Under the pieces are notes generated by a model. That model was not told the origin of the DNA. It did not search any database and was given only the letters and a program-made list of their open reading frames with translations. From CALKXV01 sp965228905 (lineage in GTDB: Bacteria > Pseudomonadota > Alphaproteobacteria > Rhodobacterales > Rhodobacteraceae), in the NCBI GenBank assembly GCA_965228905.1, contig CBDDII010000003.1, positions 434,001 to 498,000 on the forward strand: 64,000 nt of DNA. The letters run 5' to 3'. The stretch's first letter is position 1. Each line of letters starts with the position of its first letter. The position numbers and the translations under genes are program-made. This document shows, one piece after another, positions 26,834-34,113 of this stretch.

Positions 26834-27478
26834 ATGCGAGAGACAGAACTCTACGCTCCGATCAAGACCTTCCTCCAGGGTCAGGGCTATGACGTGAAGG
26901 CCGAGGTCGCCGCCGCCGACGTGGTGGCCTGCCGCGCGGGCGAAGACCCCTTGATCGTGGAATTGAAGACCAGCTTCTCGCTCGCTCTCGTCCATCAGGG
27001 CATCGAACGCCAGAAGATCACCGATGCGGTCTACATCGCCGCCCCCCGCAAGACCGGCAAGGCGTTCCAGGCCACGCTCAGATCCATGAAACAGCTTTGC
27101 CGCCGCCTCGGTCTCGGCCTTCTGACCGTGCGCCTGAAAGACGGGTTGGTCGAACCTCACGTCGACCCGAAACCCTACCAGCCCCGCCGCACCGCCTGGC
27201 GCAAGACCCGCCTGTTGCGCGAATTCGCCAAACGCGAAGGCGATCCCAACACCGGCGGCACGCGCGGTGGCATCGTCACCGCCTACCGCCAGGACGCGCT
27301 GAAATGCGCCGCACATCTGGCAAAGGAAGGCCCCACCAAGGGCGCGGTTGTCGCCAGGGAAACCGGCGTCGAACAGGCCACCCGCATGATGGCGCTCAAT
27401 CACTACGGCTGGTTCCTGCGCGTCGACAAAGGGATCTACGACGTGACCGAGGCAGGCCGCGCGGCGGCGCAACCCTGA
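26834..27478 (+). CDS. DUF2161 family protein
   Basis: 214 residues. The N-terminus ETELYAPIKTFLQGQGYDVKAEV followed by DPLIVELKTSFSLALVHQGIERQ looks like a PD-(D/E)xK nuclease-type core (Asp, then ELK), which is how this family begins. The C-terminal part resembles a winged helix (GAVVARETGVEQATRMMALNHYGWFLRVDKGIYDVTEAG). A nuclease-like role is inference. Its stop overlaps the recO start by one base (TGATG), so they are translationally coupled. Confidence 0.8.
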   Translation: MRETELYAPIKTFLQGQGYDVKAEVAAADVVACRAGEDPLIVELKTSFSLALVHQGIERQKITDAVYIAAPRKTGKAFQATLRSMKQLCRRLGLGLLTVRLKDGLVEPHVDPKPYQPRRTAWRKTRLLREFAKREGDPNTGGTRGGIVTAYRQDALKCAAHLAKEGPTKGAVVARETGVEQATRMMALNHYGWFLRVDKGIYDVTEAGRAAAQP

Positions 27479-28209
27479 TGGACTGGCGCGAAGACGGCAT
27501 CCTTCTGATGCGCCGCCGCCACGGTGAAAACGCCGCCATCGTCGAGGTCTTCACCCGCGATCACGGACGTCATGCGGGCATCGTGCGCGGCGGGACCAGC
27601 CGCAAGATGACCCCGGTTCTGGAACCCGGCAACCAGGTCGATGTCACCTGGCGCGCCCGTCTCGAAGACCACCTTGGCACTTTCACCATCGAACCGATCG
27701 AGGCCCGCGCCGCCGCCCTCATGTCCGACCGTCTGACGCTCGCGGGCCTCAACGCGCTCTCGGCCCTTCTCACCTTCGCCCTGCCCGAACGCGAGGCTCA
27801 CCCGAACCTCTACGATGGCACGCTGACCGTTCTCGACCTCATGACCACCTCGCCCCATTGGCCGCTGGCCTACCTCCGCTGGGAAATGGCATTGTTGGAA
27901 GACCTCGGCTTCGGCCTCGACCTCTCGTCCTGTGCGGCAACCGGCAGCACCGAAAACCTGATCTACGTCTCCCCAAAAACCGGCCGCGCCGTCTCGGCGG
28001 CCGGCGCTGGCGAATGGAAAACCCGCCTCCTGCCCCTGACACCGGCCATGACCGGCGAAGGCAGTGACGAAGACATTACCGAAGGTCTGCGCACCACCGG
28101 CCACTTCCTGCAAACCCGGTTGGCCCCGGCTCTCGGCAACAAGCCAATTCCGGACGCCCGCAGCAGGCTTGTTGACCTCCTCGTCAGGAAACTCAGACAC
28201 TACAAATAA
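27478..28209 (+). CDS. recO: DNA repair protein RecO
   Basis: 243 residues. OB-fold N-terminus (WREDGILLMRRRHGENAAIVEVFTRDHGRHAGIVRG) and a helical C-terminal domain (YLRWEMALLEDLGFGLDLSSCA, ending LVDLLVRKLRHYK). It works with RecR to load RecA at gaps. The zinc cysteines of some RecO proteins are largely absent (a single Cys in the CAATG region), as common in alphaproteobacteria. It starts within the DUF2161 stop. Confidence 0.93.
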   Translation: MDWREDGILLMRRRHGENAAIVEVFTRDHGRHAGIVRGGTSRKMTPVLEPGNQVDVTWRARLEDHLGTFTIEPIEARAAALMSDRLTLAGLNALSALLTFALPEREAHPNLYDGTLTVLDLMTTSPHWPLAYLRWEMALLEDLGFGLDLSSCAATGSTENLIYVSPKTGRAVSAAGAGEWKTRLLPLTPAMTGEGSDEDITEGLRTTGHFLQTRLAPALGNKPIPDARSRLVDLLVRKLRHYK

Positions 28210-28259
28210 AGCGGTGCTTCTTCTGTCCGGAATACTTCGGGGTGAGTGCCGCAGGCGCG

Positions 28260-28272
28260 AGGGGCAGAGCCC
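28260..28272 (-). terminator. Hairpin after the META lipoprotein gene
   Basis: Perfect repeat GGGGC, loop AGA, GCCCC, directly past the META stop in the 63 bp gap to the convergent recO. No U-run, so it may serve as an end-of-transcript hairpin. Confidence 0.4.
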
Positions 28273-28656
28273 CTATTCCACCTCGAACACCATCTCGCGA
28301 CCCGCATCATTTGACAGGATCAACACCTCACCCTGCACCTCGGCCAACGTCATCTCGCCCAAAGCCGCAAAAAACACACTTTCCTCTGCCAAAGCAGGAC
28401 AGGCCCGTTTCGTTGCCAGGATCGGTCCGGGGTCGAACCAGGGATAGGGTACCGACTGCGTGGCCGAATATCGGTTGCAGGGCGCATCTCCTGAGACCTT
28501 GCCTTCCTCGGGAAAGCGGATTGTTGCACGCGCAGAAAATTCCGCACCGTCGATGCTCTGCAAACGATAGACGGCATCCGGGTCCGCAAAGCCGGAAACG
28601 GTCTCGTCGGCGCAGCCGAGAATGGAAAGAAGTGAGAACATGGCAAGGCGCGTCAT
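28273..28656 (-). CDS. META-domain lipoprotein (HslJ-like)
   Basis: 127 residues. A signal peptide with lipobox ILGC (Cys15) marks it as a lipoprotein. The mature part (YRLQSIDGAEFSARATIRFPEEGKVSGDAPCNRYSA, ACPALAEESVFFAALGEM) is a META domain. HslJ relatives are outer-membrane proteins linked to stress and novobiocin resistance; the role here is unknown. Its promoter region holds an unusual repeat array (28691-28757). Confidence 0.85.
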   Translation of the reverse strand: MTRLAMFSLLSILGCADETVSGFADPDAVYRLQSIDGAEFSARATIRFPEEGKVSGDAPCNRYSATQSVPYPWFDPGPILATKRACPALAEESVFFAALGEMTLAEVQGEVLILSNDAGREMVFEVE

Positions 28657-28690
28657 GCCGCTAACCTTGCCTTAACTTTTGCCCGTTTCA

Positions 28691-28757
28691 AGCGTTCGCT
28701 TCGACGTACAAAACGGAAAACCGGATCGCTCGACCGTGTACAAAACGGAAGAACGCT
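28691..28757. repeat. Nested inverted and direct repeats upstream of the META gene
   Basis: Outer inverted repeat AGCGTTC (28691-28697) and GAACGCT (28751-28757). Inside are two direct copies of GTACAAAACGGAA (28706-28718 and 28738-28750), 32 bp apart. AAACCGG and CCGGTTT form another inverted pair running to about 28765. Likely an operator region for the META gene. Confidence 0.5.
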
Positions 28758-28776
28758 CCGGTTTAGAGACTGTTAA

Positions 28777-30459
28777 TCAGCCAAGCAGACGCCGCGCGAT
28801 CACCTGCGCCTGGATTTCCGCGGCACCCTCAAAGATGTTCAGGATGCGCGCATCACAGAGGATCCGAGAGATGCCGTACTCCAGCGCAAACCCGTTACCC
28901 CCATGAATTTGCAGGGCATTGTCCGCCGCAGCCCAGGCCACGCGGGCACCCAAAAGCTTGGCCATCCCTGCTTCGAGATCACACCGACGATCCTCGTCCT
29001 TCTCGCGCGCCGAGAAATAGGTCAACTGCCGCGCCACCATGATCTCAACCGCCATCATCGCCAGCTTCGAAGCTACACGAGGGAATGAAATCAATGGCTT
29101 GCCGAATTGCTTCCGGTCTTCACCATACTGCAACCCCACATCCAAAGCCGACTGCGCAACACCAATCGCACGCGCCGCCGTCTGGATACGAGCCGACTCG
29201 AATGTCTGCATTAACTGCTTGAATCCTTGGCCTTCTTCGCCCCCCAGAAGGTTTTCGCCCTTCACTTTGAAGTCGTCGAAATTGACCGTGTACTCCTTCA
29301 TGCCGCGATAGCCCAAAACCTCGATTTCGCCACCAGAAAGTCCTTCGTCGACAAAGGGTTGATCGTCCGTACCCGGTGTCTTCTCGGCCAGGAACATGGA
29401 CAACCCGCGATAATCGTCTGTGTCTGGCACCGATCGCGCCAGAACCGTCATCACATGGGTGCGGGCGGCATGGGTGATCCAGGTCTTGTTGCCGGAAATT
29501 ATCCAATCATCGCCGTCCTTTACGGCCTTCGTGCGCAGGCTGCCAAGGTCGGAACCTGTGTTGGGTTCGGTGAAAACGGCCGTCGGCAGGATCTCACCAG
29601 AGGCAAGACCGGGCAGCCATTTTTCCTTTTGCTCGTCCGTGCCGCCGCAAAGGATCAGTTCCGCCGCAATCTCAGACCGGGTGCCAAGCGAGCCGACGCC
29701 AATGTAACCTCTTGAAAGTTCTTCGGAAACAACGACCATCGAGGCCTTCGAAAGCCCGAAACCACCGTTCTCTTCCGGGATCGTCAGGCCAAAGACACCC
29801 ATCTCGGCCAGTTCGTCGATGATCTCCATCGGGATCAATTCGTCGTTCAGATGCCATTCGTGGGCGTGGGGTTCGACCTTGTCTTTTGAGAAACGGCGGA
29901 ACTGTTCGCGGATCATCTCCAACTCGTCATCAAGACCGGTTGCACCATAGGTGATGTCGGCGTTGCGTTCGCGGATCAATTCGACCAGTCGCATCCGGGC
30001 CGCCTGGGAATTTCCGTTCTCTGTCAATGCCTTGACGGCATCGGTCATCAGGATTCTCTGATCGTCCTGACTGAGCCCCAGGTCCTGAGGGCGGATGATT
30101 TCGCCCTGGCTCATCGGTATGCCACCGTAAAGCTGCCAGAGGTACTCACCGAAGGCGATCTGCAGTAAAAGCTGCTCGACCTCGCCAAATTTGCCTTCCG
30201 ATTCAAGGCGTTCGGCCCAGCCGTGCATTTGTCGCAGGCTCTCGACATAGGTGGCGATCCAGGCGAGTCCGTGGGCGGCGGTTTGTTCGGCTTCCAGAAG
30301 GGAAGGTTGAACCTTGCCGCCTTTTGAAACCCGCGTCCGGACAACCTCTTTCGCTTTGTCCAACAGTGCCTCGGCGGGGGCCACCGCCGCGCCGGTCAAG
30401 GCCAAAAGATCATTCAAAACAGGTGTTTCCGCCATCTGTCCACCGCCGTCGTGAGCCAT
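28777..30459 (-). CDS. mcd: Acyl-CoA dehydrogenase, probably (2S)-methylsuccinyl-CoA dehydrogenase
   Basis: 560 residues, much longer than the usual 380-400. An N-terminal extension of about 150 residues (EALLDKAKEVVRTRVSKGGKVQPSLLEAEQTAAHGLAW) precedes a complete acyl-CoA dehydrogenase (AVFTEPNTGSDLGSLRTKA, NKTWITHA, and IFEGAAEIQ with the catalytic Glu). This layout is typical of Mcd, the ethylmalonyl-CoA pathway enzyme oxidising methylsuccinyl-CoA to mesaconyl-CoA. ATG 30459 has GAGG upstream; ATG 30435 is an alternative. An isovaleryl- or other long acyl-CoA dehydrogenase is possible but less likely. ETF genes lie 10 kb away. Confidence 0.82.
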   Translation of the reverse strand: MAHDGGGQMAETPVLNDLLALTGAAVAPAEALLDKAKEVVRTRVSKGGKVQPSLLEAEQTAAHGLAWIATYVESLRQMHGWAERLESEGKFGEVEQLLLQIAFGEYLWQLYGGIPMSQGEIIRPQDLGLSQDDQRILMTDAVKALTENGNSQAARMRLVELIRERNADITYGATGLDDELEMIREQFRRFSKDKVEPHAHEWHLNDELIPMEIIDELAEMGVFGLTIPEENGGFGLSKASMVVVSEELSRGYIGVGSLGTRSEIAAELILCGGTDEQKEKWLPGLASGEILPTAVFTEPNTGSDLGSLRTKAVKDGDDWIISGNKTWITHAARTHVMTVLARSVPDTDDYRGLSMFLAEKTPGTDDQPFVDEGLSGGEIEVLGYRGMKEYTVNFDDFKVKGENLLGGEEGQGFKQLMQTFESARIQTAARAIGVAQSALDVGLQYGEDRKQFGKPLISFPRVASKLAMMAVEIMVARQLTYFSAREKDEDRRCDLEAGMAKLLGARVAWAAADNALQIHGGNGFALEYGISRILCDARILNIFEGAAEIQAQVIARRLLG

Positions 30460-30475
30460 GAGAATCCTCGCTATT

Positions 30476-30512
30476 CTGCACCTGCGAAGATTACCCGCCT
30501 TTGCAAGTGCAG
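30476..30512. promoter_or_regulatory. Large inverted repeat directly upstream of mcd
   Basis: Left arm CTGCACCTGCGAAG (30476-30489) and right arm CTTTGCAAGTGCAG (30499-30512), 12 of 14 positions complementary, nine bases between. It ends 17 bp before the mcd ATG, a good place for a repressor. The TTTGCAA core resembles sites bound by RamB/ScfR-type acyl-CoA regulators. Confidence 0.55.
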
Positions 30513-30589
30513 CGCAAGAAGGTTTCGCCGTGAAGCCCTGAATTGAATAAATATGTCGCACCGGGATGAGCGATCAGGCGATTATCCAA

Positions 30590-30619
30590 CGTCGGTATCG
30601 CGTCGGTATTGCGTCGGTG
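30590..30619. repeat. 11-bp tandem repeats upstream of TauE/SafE
   Basis: CGTCGGTATCG (30590), CGTCGGTATTG (30601) and CGTCGGTGG (30612): three copies at an exact 11 bp period, one DNA turn, 24 bp before the start codon. Candidate binding array for a regulator. Confidence 0.5.
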
Positions 30620-30642
30620 GAAAAAGCAGATCACAGACACAT

Positions 30643-31404
30643 ATGCTTTCCGATCTTGGAACACTCACAGTTGTTGCGGCACTTGCGCTCGGGCTGTTGG
30701 CGGGCGTGGTGAAGGGCATGACCGGATTTGCCATGCCGATGATCCTGGTTTCGGGCTTGGGATCGTTTCTGTCACCGGAATTGGCGCTGGCAGGCGTCAT
30801 CATTTCGACCCTGGCATCGAACGTCTGGCAGGCGCTCCGGCAAGGGTGGGATGCTGCGGTTTCGTCGGCAAGGGATCACTGGCGCTTTCTTGTCGTGATC
30901 CTGTTCTTCATCGCTATAAGCTCGCAATTCGTGCTGTTCATCCCGGCAAGCCTGCTGTTCCTGATCCTTGGGCTGACGATCACGGCCTTCACCGGACTGC
31001 AATTGGCTGGCTGGAGATCGCAGGTTTCAGATCGCAACAGGCGGCCCGTCGAGATCGCAGTCGGCAGCTTTGCCGGAATTATCGGGGGGCTGAGCGGCAC
31101 ATGGGGCCCGCCGACCGTTTTGTACCTCACCGCGTTGAACGTCCCGAAGGTGGAACATGTGCGGGTTCAGGGCGTGCTTTATGCCTGTGGTGCGATCATG
31201 TTGACCCTGGCACATCTGCGATCCGGGGTGTTGTCCGGGGTCGGTCTTCAATTGTCGTTGGCCATCCTGCCGTTTGCCCTGGCGGGCATGGCGGCGGGGG
31301 TGATGATCCAGGATCGGCTGGATCAGAAACGGTTCCGGCAGGTGGTTCTGGTCGTCCTTGCCATCGCCGGGCTGAACCTGATCCGCCGTGGATTGAGCGT
31401 ATAG
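30643..31404 (+). CDS. TauE/SafE family permease
   Basis: 253 residues, about eight membrane segments in two repeats. GLLAGVVKGMTGFAMPMILV and GSFAGIIGGLSGTWGPPTVLYLTAL are the two conserved TauE/SafE halves. Members export sulfite, sulfoacetate or other small anions; the substrate here is unknown. ATG 30643 was chosen, as the family N-terminus begins there. It diverges from mcd. Confidence 0.88.
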   Translation: MLSDLGTLTVVAALALGLLAGVVKGMTGFAMPMILVSGLGSFLSPELALAGVIISTLASNVWQALRQGWDAAVSSARDHWRFLVVILFFIAISSQFVLFIPASLLFLILGLTITAFTGLQLAGWRSQVSDRNRRPVEIAVGSFAGIIGGLSGTWGPPTVLYLTALNVPKVEHVRVQGVLYACGAIMLTLAHLRSGVLSGVGLQLSLAILPFALAGMAAGVMIQDRLDQKRFRQVVLVVLAIAGLNLIRRGLSV

Positions 31405-31405
31405 A

Positions 31406-31433
31406 AAAAGCCGCGCCCGAAGACGCGGCTTTT
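31406..31433. terminator. Bidirectional terminator between TauE/SafE and pckA
   Basis: AAAAGCCGCG (31406-31415) and CGCGGCTTTT (31424-31433), with an A-run on one side and a U-run on the other, between convergent genes. It should work for both strands. Confidence 0.75.
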
Positions 31434-31452
31434 CGTCACTAAACAAGGGCAA

Positions 31453-33057
31453 TCAGCCGATTGCGACGGCTTTCACGTCGTCGTCGATGTGAGCCTCGTA
31501 TTGTTCGAAGTTCCCCGCGAACATCTCGACCAGCTTTTTGGCCTGGACGTCATAGGCATCGCCATCGTCCCATGTCCGGCGCGGGTCCAGCAGGATGTCG
31601 GGCACGGCGCTGGCCTTGACGTGGGTCGGGACTTCGAAGCCAAAGTTCGGATCCTTGCGGAACTTGGCGTTTTCAAGCGAGCCGTCCAGCGCAGCCGTCA
31701 AAAGCGCGCGGGTCGCCTTGATCGGCATCCGCGAGCCGGTGCCGAAAGCGCCGCCGGTCCAGCCGGTGTTGACCAGCCAGCAGGTCGTGCCGTGCTTGGC
31801 GATCTTTTCACGCAAAAGCGCACCATAGGTTTCCGGACGACGCGGCATGAAGGGTGCCCCGAAGCAGGTGGAAAAGACGGGCTCGGGCTCGGTCACGCCG
31901 CGTTCGGTTCCGGCCATCTTGGAGGTGAAGCCGGACAGGAAGTGGTACATGGCCTGCGCCGGGGTCAGCCGCGCGATCGGGGGCAGAACGCCGAAAGCAT
32001 CGCAGGTCAGCATGATGACGTTCTTGGGATGGCCGCCCAGTGCGGTGCTGGATGCGTTCGAGATGTAGTTCATCGGGTAGGCGCAGCGCATGTTCGCGGT
32101 CAGGCTGTCGTCGTCGAAATCCAGTTCTTTGGTCTCTTTATCATAGACCATGTTTTCGATCACCGTGCCGAACATCGAGCAGGTGTCATAGATCTCCGGC
32201 TCGGCCTCGCGCGAGAGGTTGATCGTCTTGGCATAGCAGCCGCCTTCGAAGTTGAAGATGCCACGATCGGACCAGCCATGTTCGTCGTCGCCGATCAGCA
32301 CGCGGTTCGGATCGGCCGAAAGCGTCGTCTTGCCGGTACCCGAGAGGCCAAAGAAGATGGCCGAGTCCACGGGGTTGCCCTGGGCGTGGTTGGCCGAGCA
32401 GTGCATCGGCATCACGCCCTTTTCAGGCAGCATGTAGTTCAGAAGCGAGAAGATGGATTTCTTGTTCTCGCCTGCATATTCGGTGTTGGCGATCAGGATG
32501 AGTTTCTTGTCGAAGTTCATCGCGATCACGGTTTCCGAACGGCAATTGTGGCGGTCGGGATCGGCCTTGAACGTGGGGCAATTGATGACCGTGAACTCGG
32601 GGTCGAAGGTATCGAGTTCGTCACGCTCGGGGCGGCGCAGCATGTGGCGGATGAAAAGGTTGTGCCAGGCAAGTTCGGTCACGAGGCGCACGTCAAGGCG
32701 ATGCGTGGCATCGGCGCCTGCATAGAGATCCTGAACGAAATAGTCGCGGCCTTTCATATGGGCCAGCATGTCGTCATGAAGCCGGTCGAAACCTTCGGCC
32801 GACATTTCGCGGTTGTTTTCCCACCAGATGTTGGCTTCGACAGAAGCTGTCTTGACGATGTGCTTGTCGTTCGGCGAGCGACCGGTGAATTTCCCGGTTT
32901 CGACAAGGACGGTGCCGCCGTTGCCAAGCTCGGCTTCGCCGCGGCAGACAGAGGCCTGCACAAGATCGGGTTCCATCAGGTTGTAATGGACAGTTCCCAG
33001 ACCTGTGATCCCCTGTTTTTCGAGTGTCTTGTTTGGATTGACCCGACCCTGGTTCAT
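31453..33057 (-). CDS. pckA: Phosphoenolpyruvate carboxykinase (ATP)
   Basis: 534 residues, full length. It converts oxaloacetate to PEP, the entry to gluconeogenesis. The kinase loop GLSGTGKTTLSADP and the metal/ATP site DDEHGW are present, as are CSANHAQGNPVDSAIFFG and WLVNTGWTGGAFGTG. I chose ATG 33057, preceded by GGGAGAAAGAGC; 33081 is a longer option. It is divergent from chvI, as often in alphaproteobacteria, and an odd hairpin plus U-run lies between promoter and start. Confidence 0.96.
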   Translation of the reverse strand: MNQGRVNPNKTLEKQGITGLGTVHYNLMEPDLVQASVCRGEAELGNGGTVLVETGKFTGRSPNDKHIVKTASVEANIWWENNREMSAEGFDRLHDDMLAHMKGRDYFVQDLYAGADATHRLDVRLVTELAWHNLFIRHMLRRPERDELDTFDPEFTVINCPTFKADPDRHNCRSETVIAMNFDKKLILIANTEYAGENKKSIFSLLNYMLPEKGVMPMHCSANHAQGNPVDSAIFFGLSGTGKTTLSADPNRVLIGDDEHGWSDRGIFNFEGGCYAKTINLSREAEPEIYDTCSMFGTVIENMVYDKETKELDFDDDSLTANMRCAYPMNYISNASSTALGGHPKNVIMLTCDAFGVLPPIARLTPAQAMYHFLSGFTSKMAGTERGVTEPEPVFSTCFGAPFMPRRPETYGALLREKIAKHGTTCWLVNTGWTGGAFGTGSRMPIKATRALLTAALDGSLENAKFRKDPNFGFEVPTHVKASAVPDILLDPRRTWDDGDAYDVQAKKLVEMFAGNFEQYEAHIDDDVKAVAIG

Positions 33058-33079
33058 CTTGCTCTTTCTCCCGGTAAGC

Positions 33080-33103
33080 AAAAAAACGGCCCGCCGCAGG
33101 CCG
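33080..33103 (-). terminator. Terminator-like hairpin in the pckA leader
   Basis: On the minus strand CGGCC, a seven-base loop, GGCCG, then seven U residues, ending 23 bases before the pckA ATG. This is an intrinsic-terminator layout inside a 5' leader, so a possible attenuator. It could also be the end of an unseen short RNA. Confidence 0.45.
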
Positions 33104-33156
33104 CCATCGTGTTTGTAAACCCGTTCTTAACCGGGCGAACAGAAGGTGTCCGCACA

Positions 33157-33200
33157 GTTAGCGCCATCAAGATCCGGTTTTTTTCCGGTTAGCGCCATCA
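33157..33200. repeat. 13-bp direct repeats in the pckA/chvI region
   Basis: GTTAGCGCCATCA at 33157-33169 and again at 33188-33200, 31 bp apart, about three DNA turns. GTTAGCGC resembles a LacI/GalR-type half site with its central GCGC. Confidence 0.5.
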
Positions 33201-33279
33201 TTTGGCCGTTTGGTCTGACCAGGTAGAAAACTGCGGCAAATTAGCCATTCAGAAACAAAAATACCGTTCTCTTGCCGTG

Positions 33280-33297
33280 GCGAATGACGTGATTCGC
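33280..33297. promoter_or_regulatory. Inverted repeat upstream of chvI
   Basis: GCGAAT (33280-33285), six-base spacer, ATTCGC (33292-33297). Just upstream of the likely chvI promoter; candidate operator. Confidence 0.35.
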
Positions 33298-33306
33298 ACA
33301 TTATTG

Positions 33307-33359
33307 TTGAATTACCCTAAGGCAGACACGATTATGCCCGAAAAATGACACCGTATAAT
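33307..33359 (+). promoter_or_regulatory. Likely chvI promoter region
   Basis: A perfect -10 box TATAAT at 33354-33359 with a weak -35 (TTATGC, 33332-33337), and a second option TTGAAT (33307-33312), 17 bp, GATTAT (33330-33335). The start codon is at 33403. Confidence 0.4.
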
Positions 33360-33402
33360 GCGCCAACAATAAGGCGTGGAAGAGCAGTAAAAGGAACAAC
33401 CA

Positions 33403-34107
33403 ATGTCCAGAATCGCACTGGTCGATGACGACCGGAATATTCTGACGTCTGTGTCGATGACGCTTGAGGCCGAGGGTTTCGAGGTCGAGACGTATAACGA
33501 CGGGCAGGCAGCCCTAGACGCATTCAACAAGAAACTGCCGGACATGGCTGTTTTCGATATCAAGATGCCCCGGATGGACGGTATGGACCTGCTGCAGCGG
33601 GTGCGCCAGAAAACGTCGATGCCGGTCATTTTCCTGACATCCAAGGATGACGAGATCGACGAGGTTCTTGGCCTGCGCATGGGTGCTGACGACTACGTCA
33701 AGAAACCGTTCTCGCAGCGGCTTCTGGTCGAACGTATTCGTGCGCTTCTGCGTCGTCAGGAGGTTATCGCCGGTGACGGTGAAGGTGTGGAAGTGGACGC
33801 CGCGCAGGTCATGACCCGTGGCGAGTTGCGGATGGACCCGCTGCGCCACTCGGTGACCTGGAAAAACCGCGAAGTGTCCCTGACCGTTACGGAATTCCTG
33901 CTGCTGCAGGCGCTGGCACAGCGCCCGGGCTTTGTCAAAAGCCGCGACCAGTTGATGGACGTCGCCTATGACGATCAGGTCTATGTCGACGACCGCACCA
34001 TCGACAGCCATATCAAGCGGCTGCGCAAGAAGATGCGGATGGTCGATGATGAATTCTCGGCAATCGAGACACTTTACGGCATCGGGTACCGCTACAACGA
34101 AGAGTAG
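33403..34107 (+). CDS. chvI: Response regulator ChvI
   Basis: 234 residues, OmpR type. Receiver with Asp52 in MAVFDIKMPRMDG and Lys in DDYVKKPFSQ; winged helix DNA-binding domain ending AIETLYGIGYRYNEE. With ChvG next to it and pckA/hprK around it, this is the ChvI of the ChvG-ChvI (ExoS-ChvI, BvrS-BvrR) system, which in alphaproteobacteria controls envelope, acid response and host association. GGAAC lies upstream of the ATG. Confidence 0.94.
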   Translation: MSRIALVDDDRNILTSVSMTLEAEGFEVETYNDGQAALDAFNKKLPDMAVFDIKMPRMDGMDLLQRVRQKTSMPVIFLTSKDDEIDEVLGLRMGADDYVKKPFSQRLLVERIRALLRRQEVIAGDGEGVEVDAAQVMTRGELRMDPLRHSVTWKNREVSLTVTEFLLLQALAQRPGFVKSRDQLMDVAYDDQVYVDDRTIDSHIKRLRKKMRMVDDEFSAIETLYGIGYRYNEE

Positions 34108-34113
34108 GGGCCG

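Larger units (their letters stand above)
33058..33402. other. Divergent regulatory region pckA/chvI
   Basis: 345 bp without a gene. It holds, from left to right: the pckA leader hairpin with U-run (33080-33103), a second small hairpin with CCCG/CGGG arms (33120-33135), two direct copies of GTTAGCGCCATCA (33157 and 33188), an inverted repeat GCGAAT/ATTCGC (33280-33297) and promoter-like sequences for chvI (33307-33359). Confidence 0.6.

Noticed and set aside
31489..33192. 567-codon plus-strand frame antisense to pckA
   Set aside because: pckA is certain on the other strand, and the frame has no domain.
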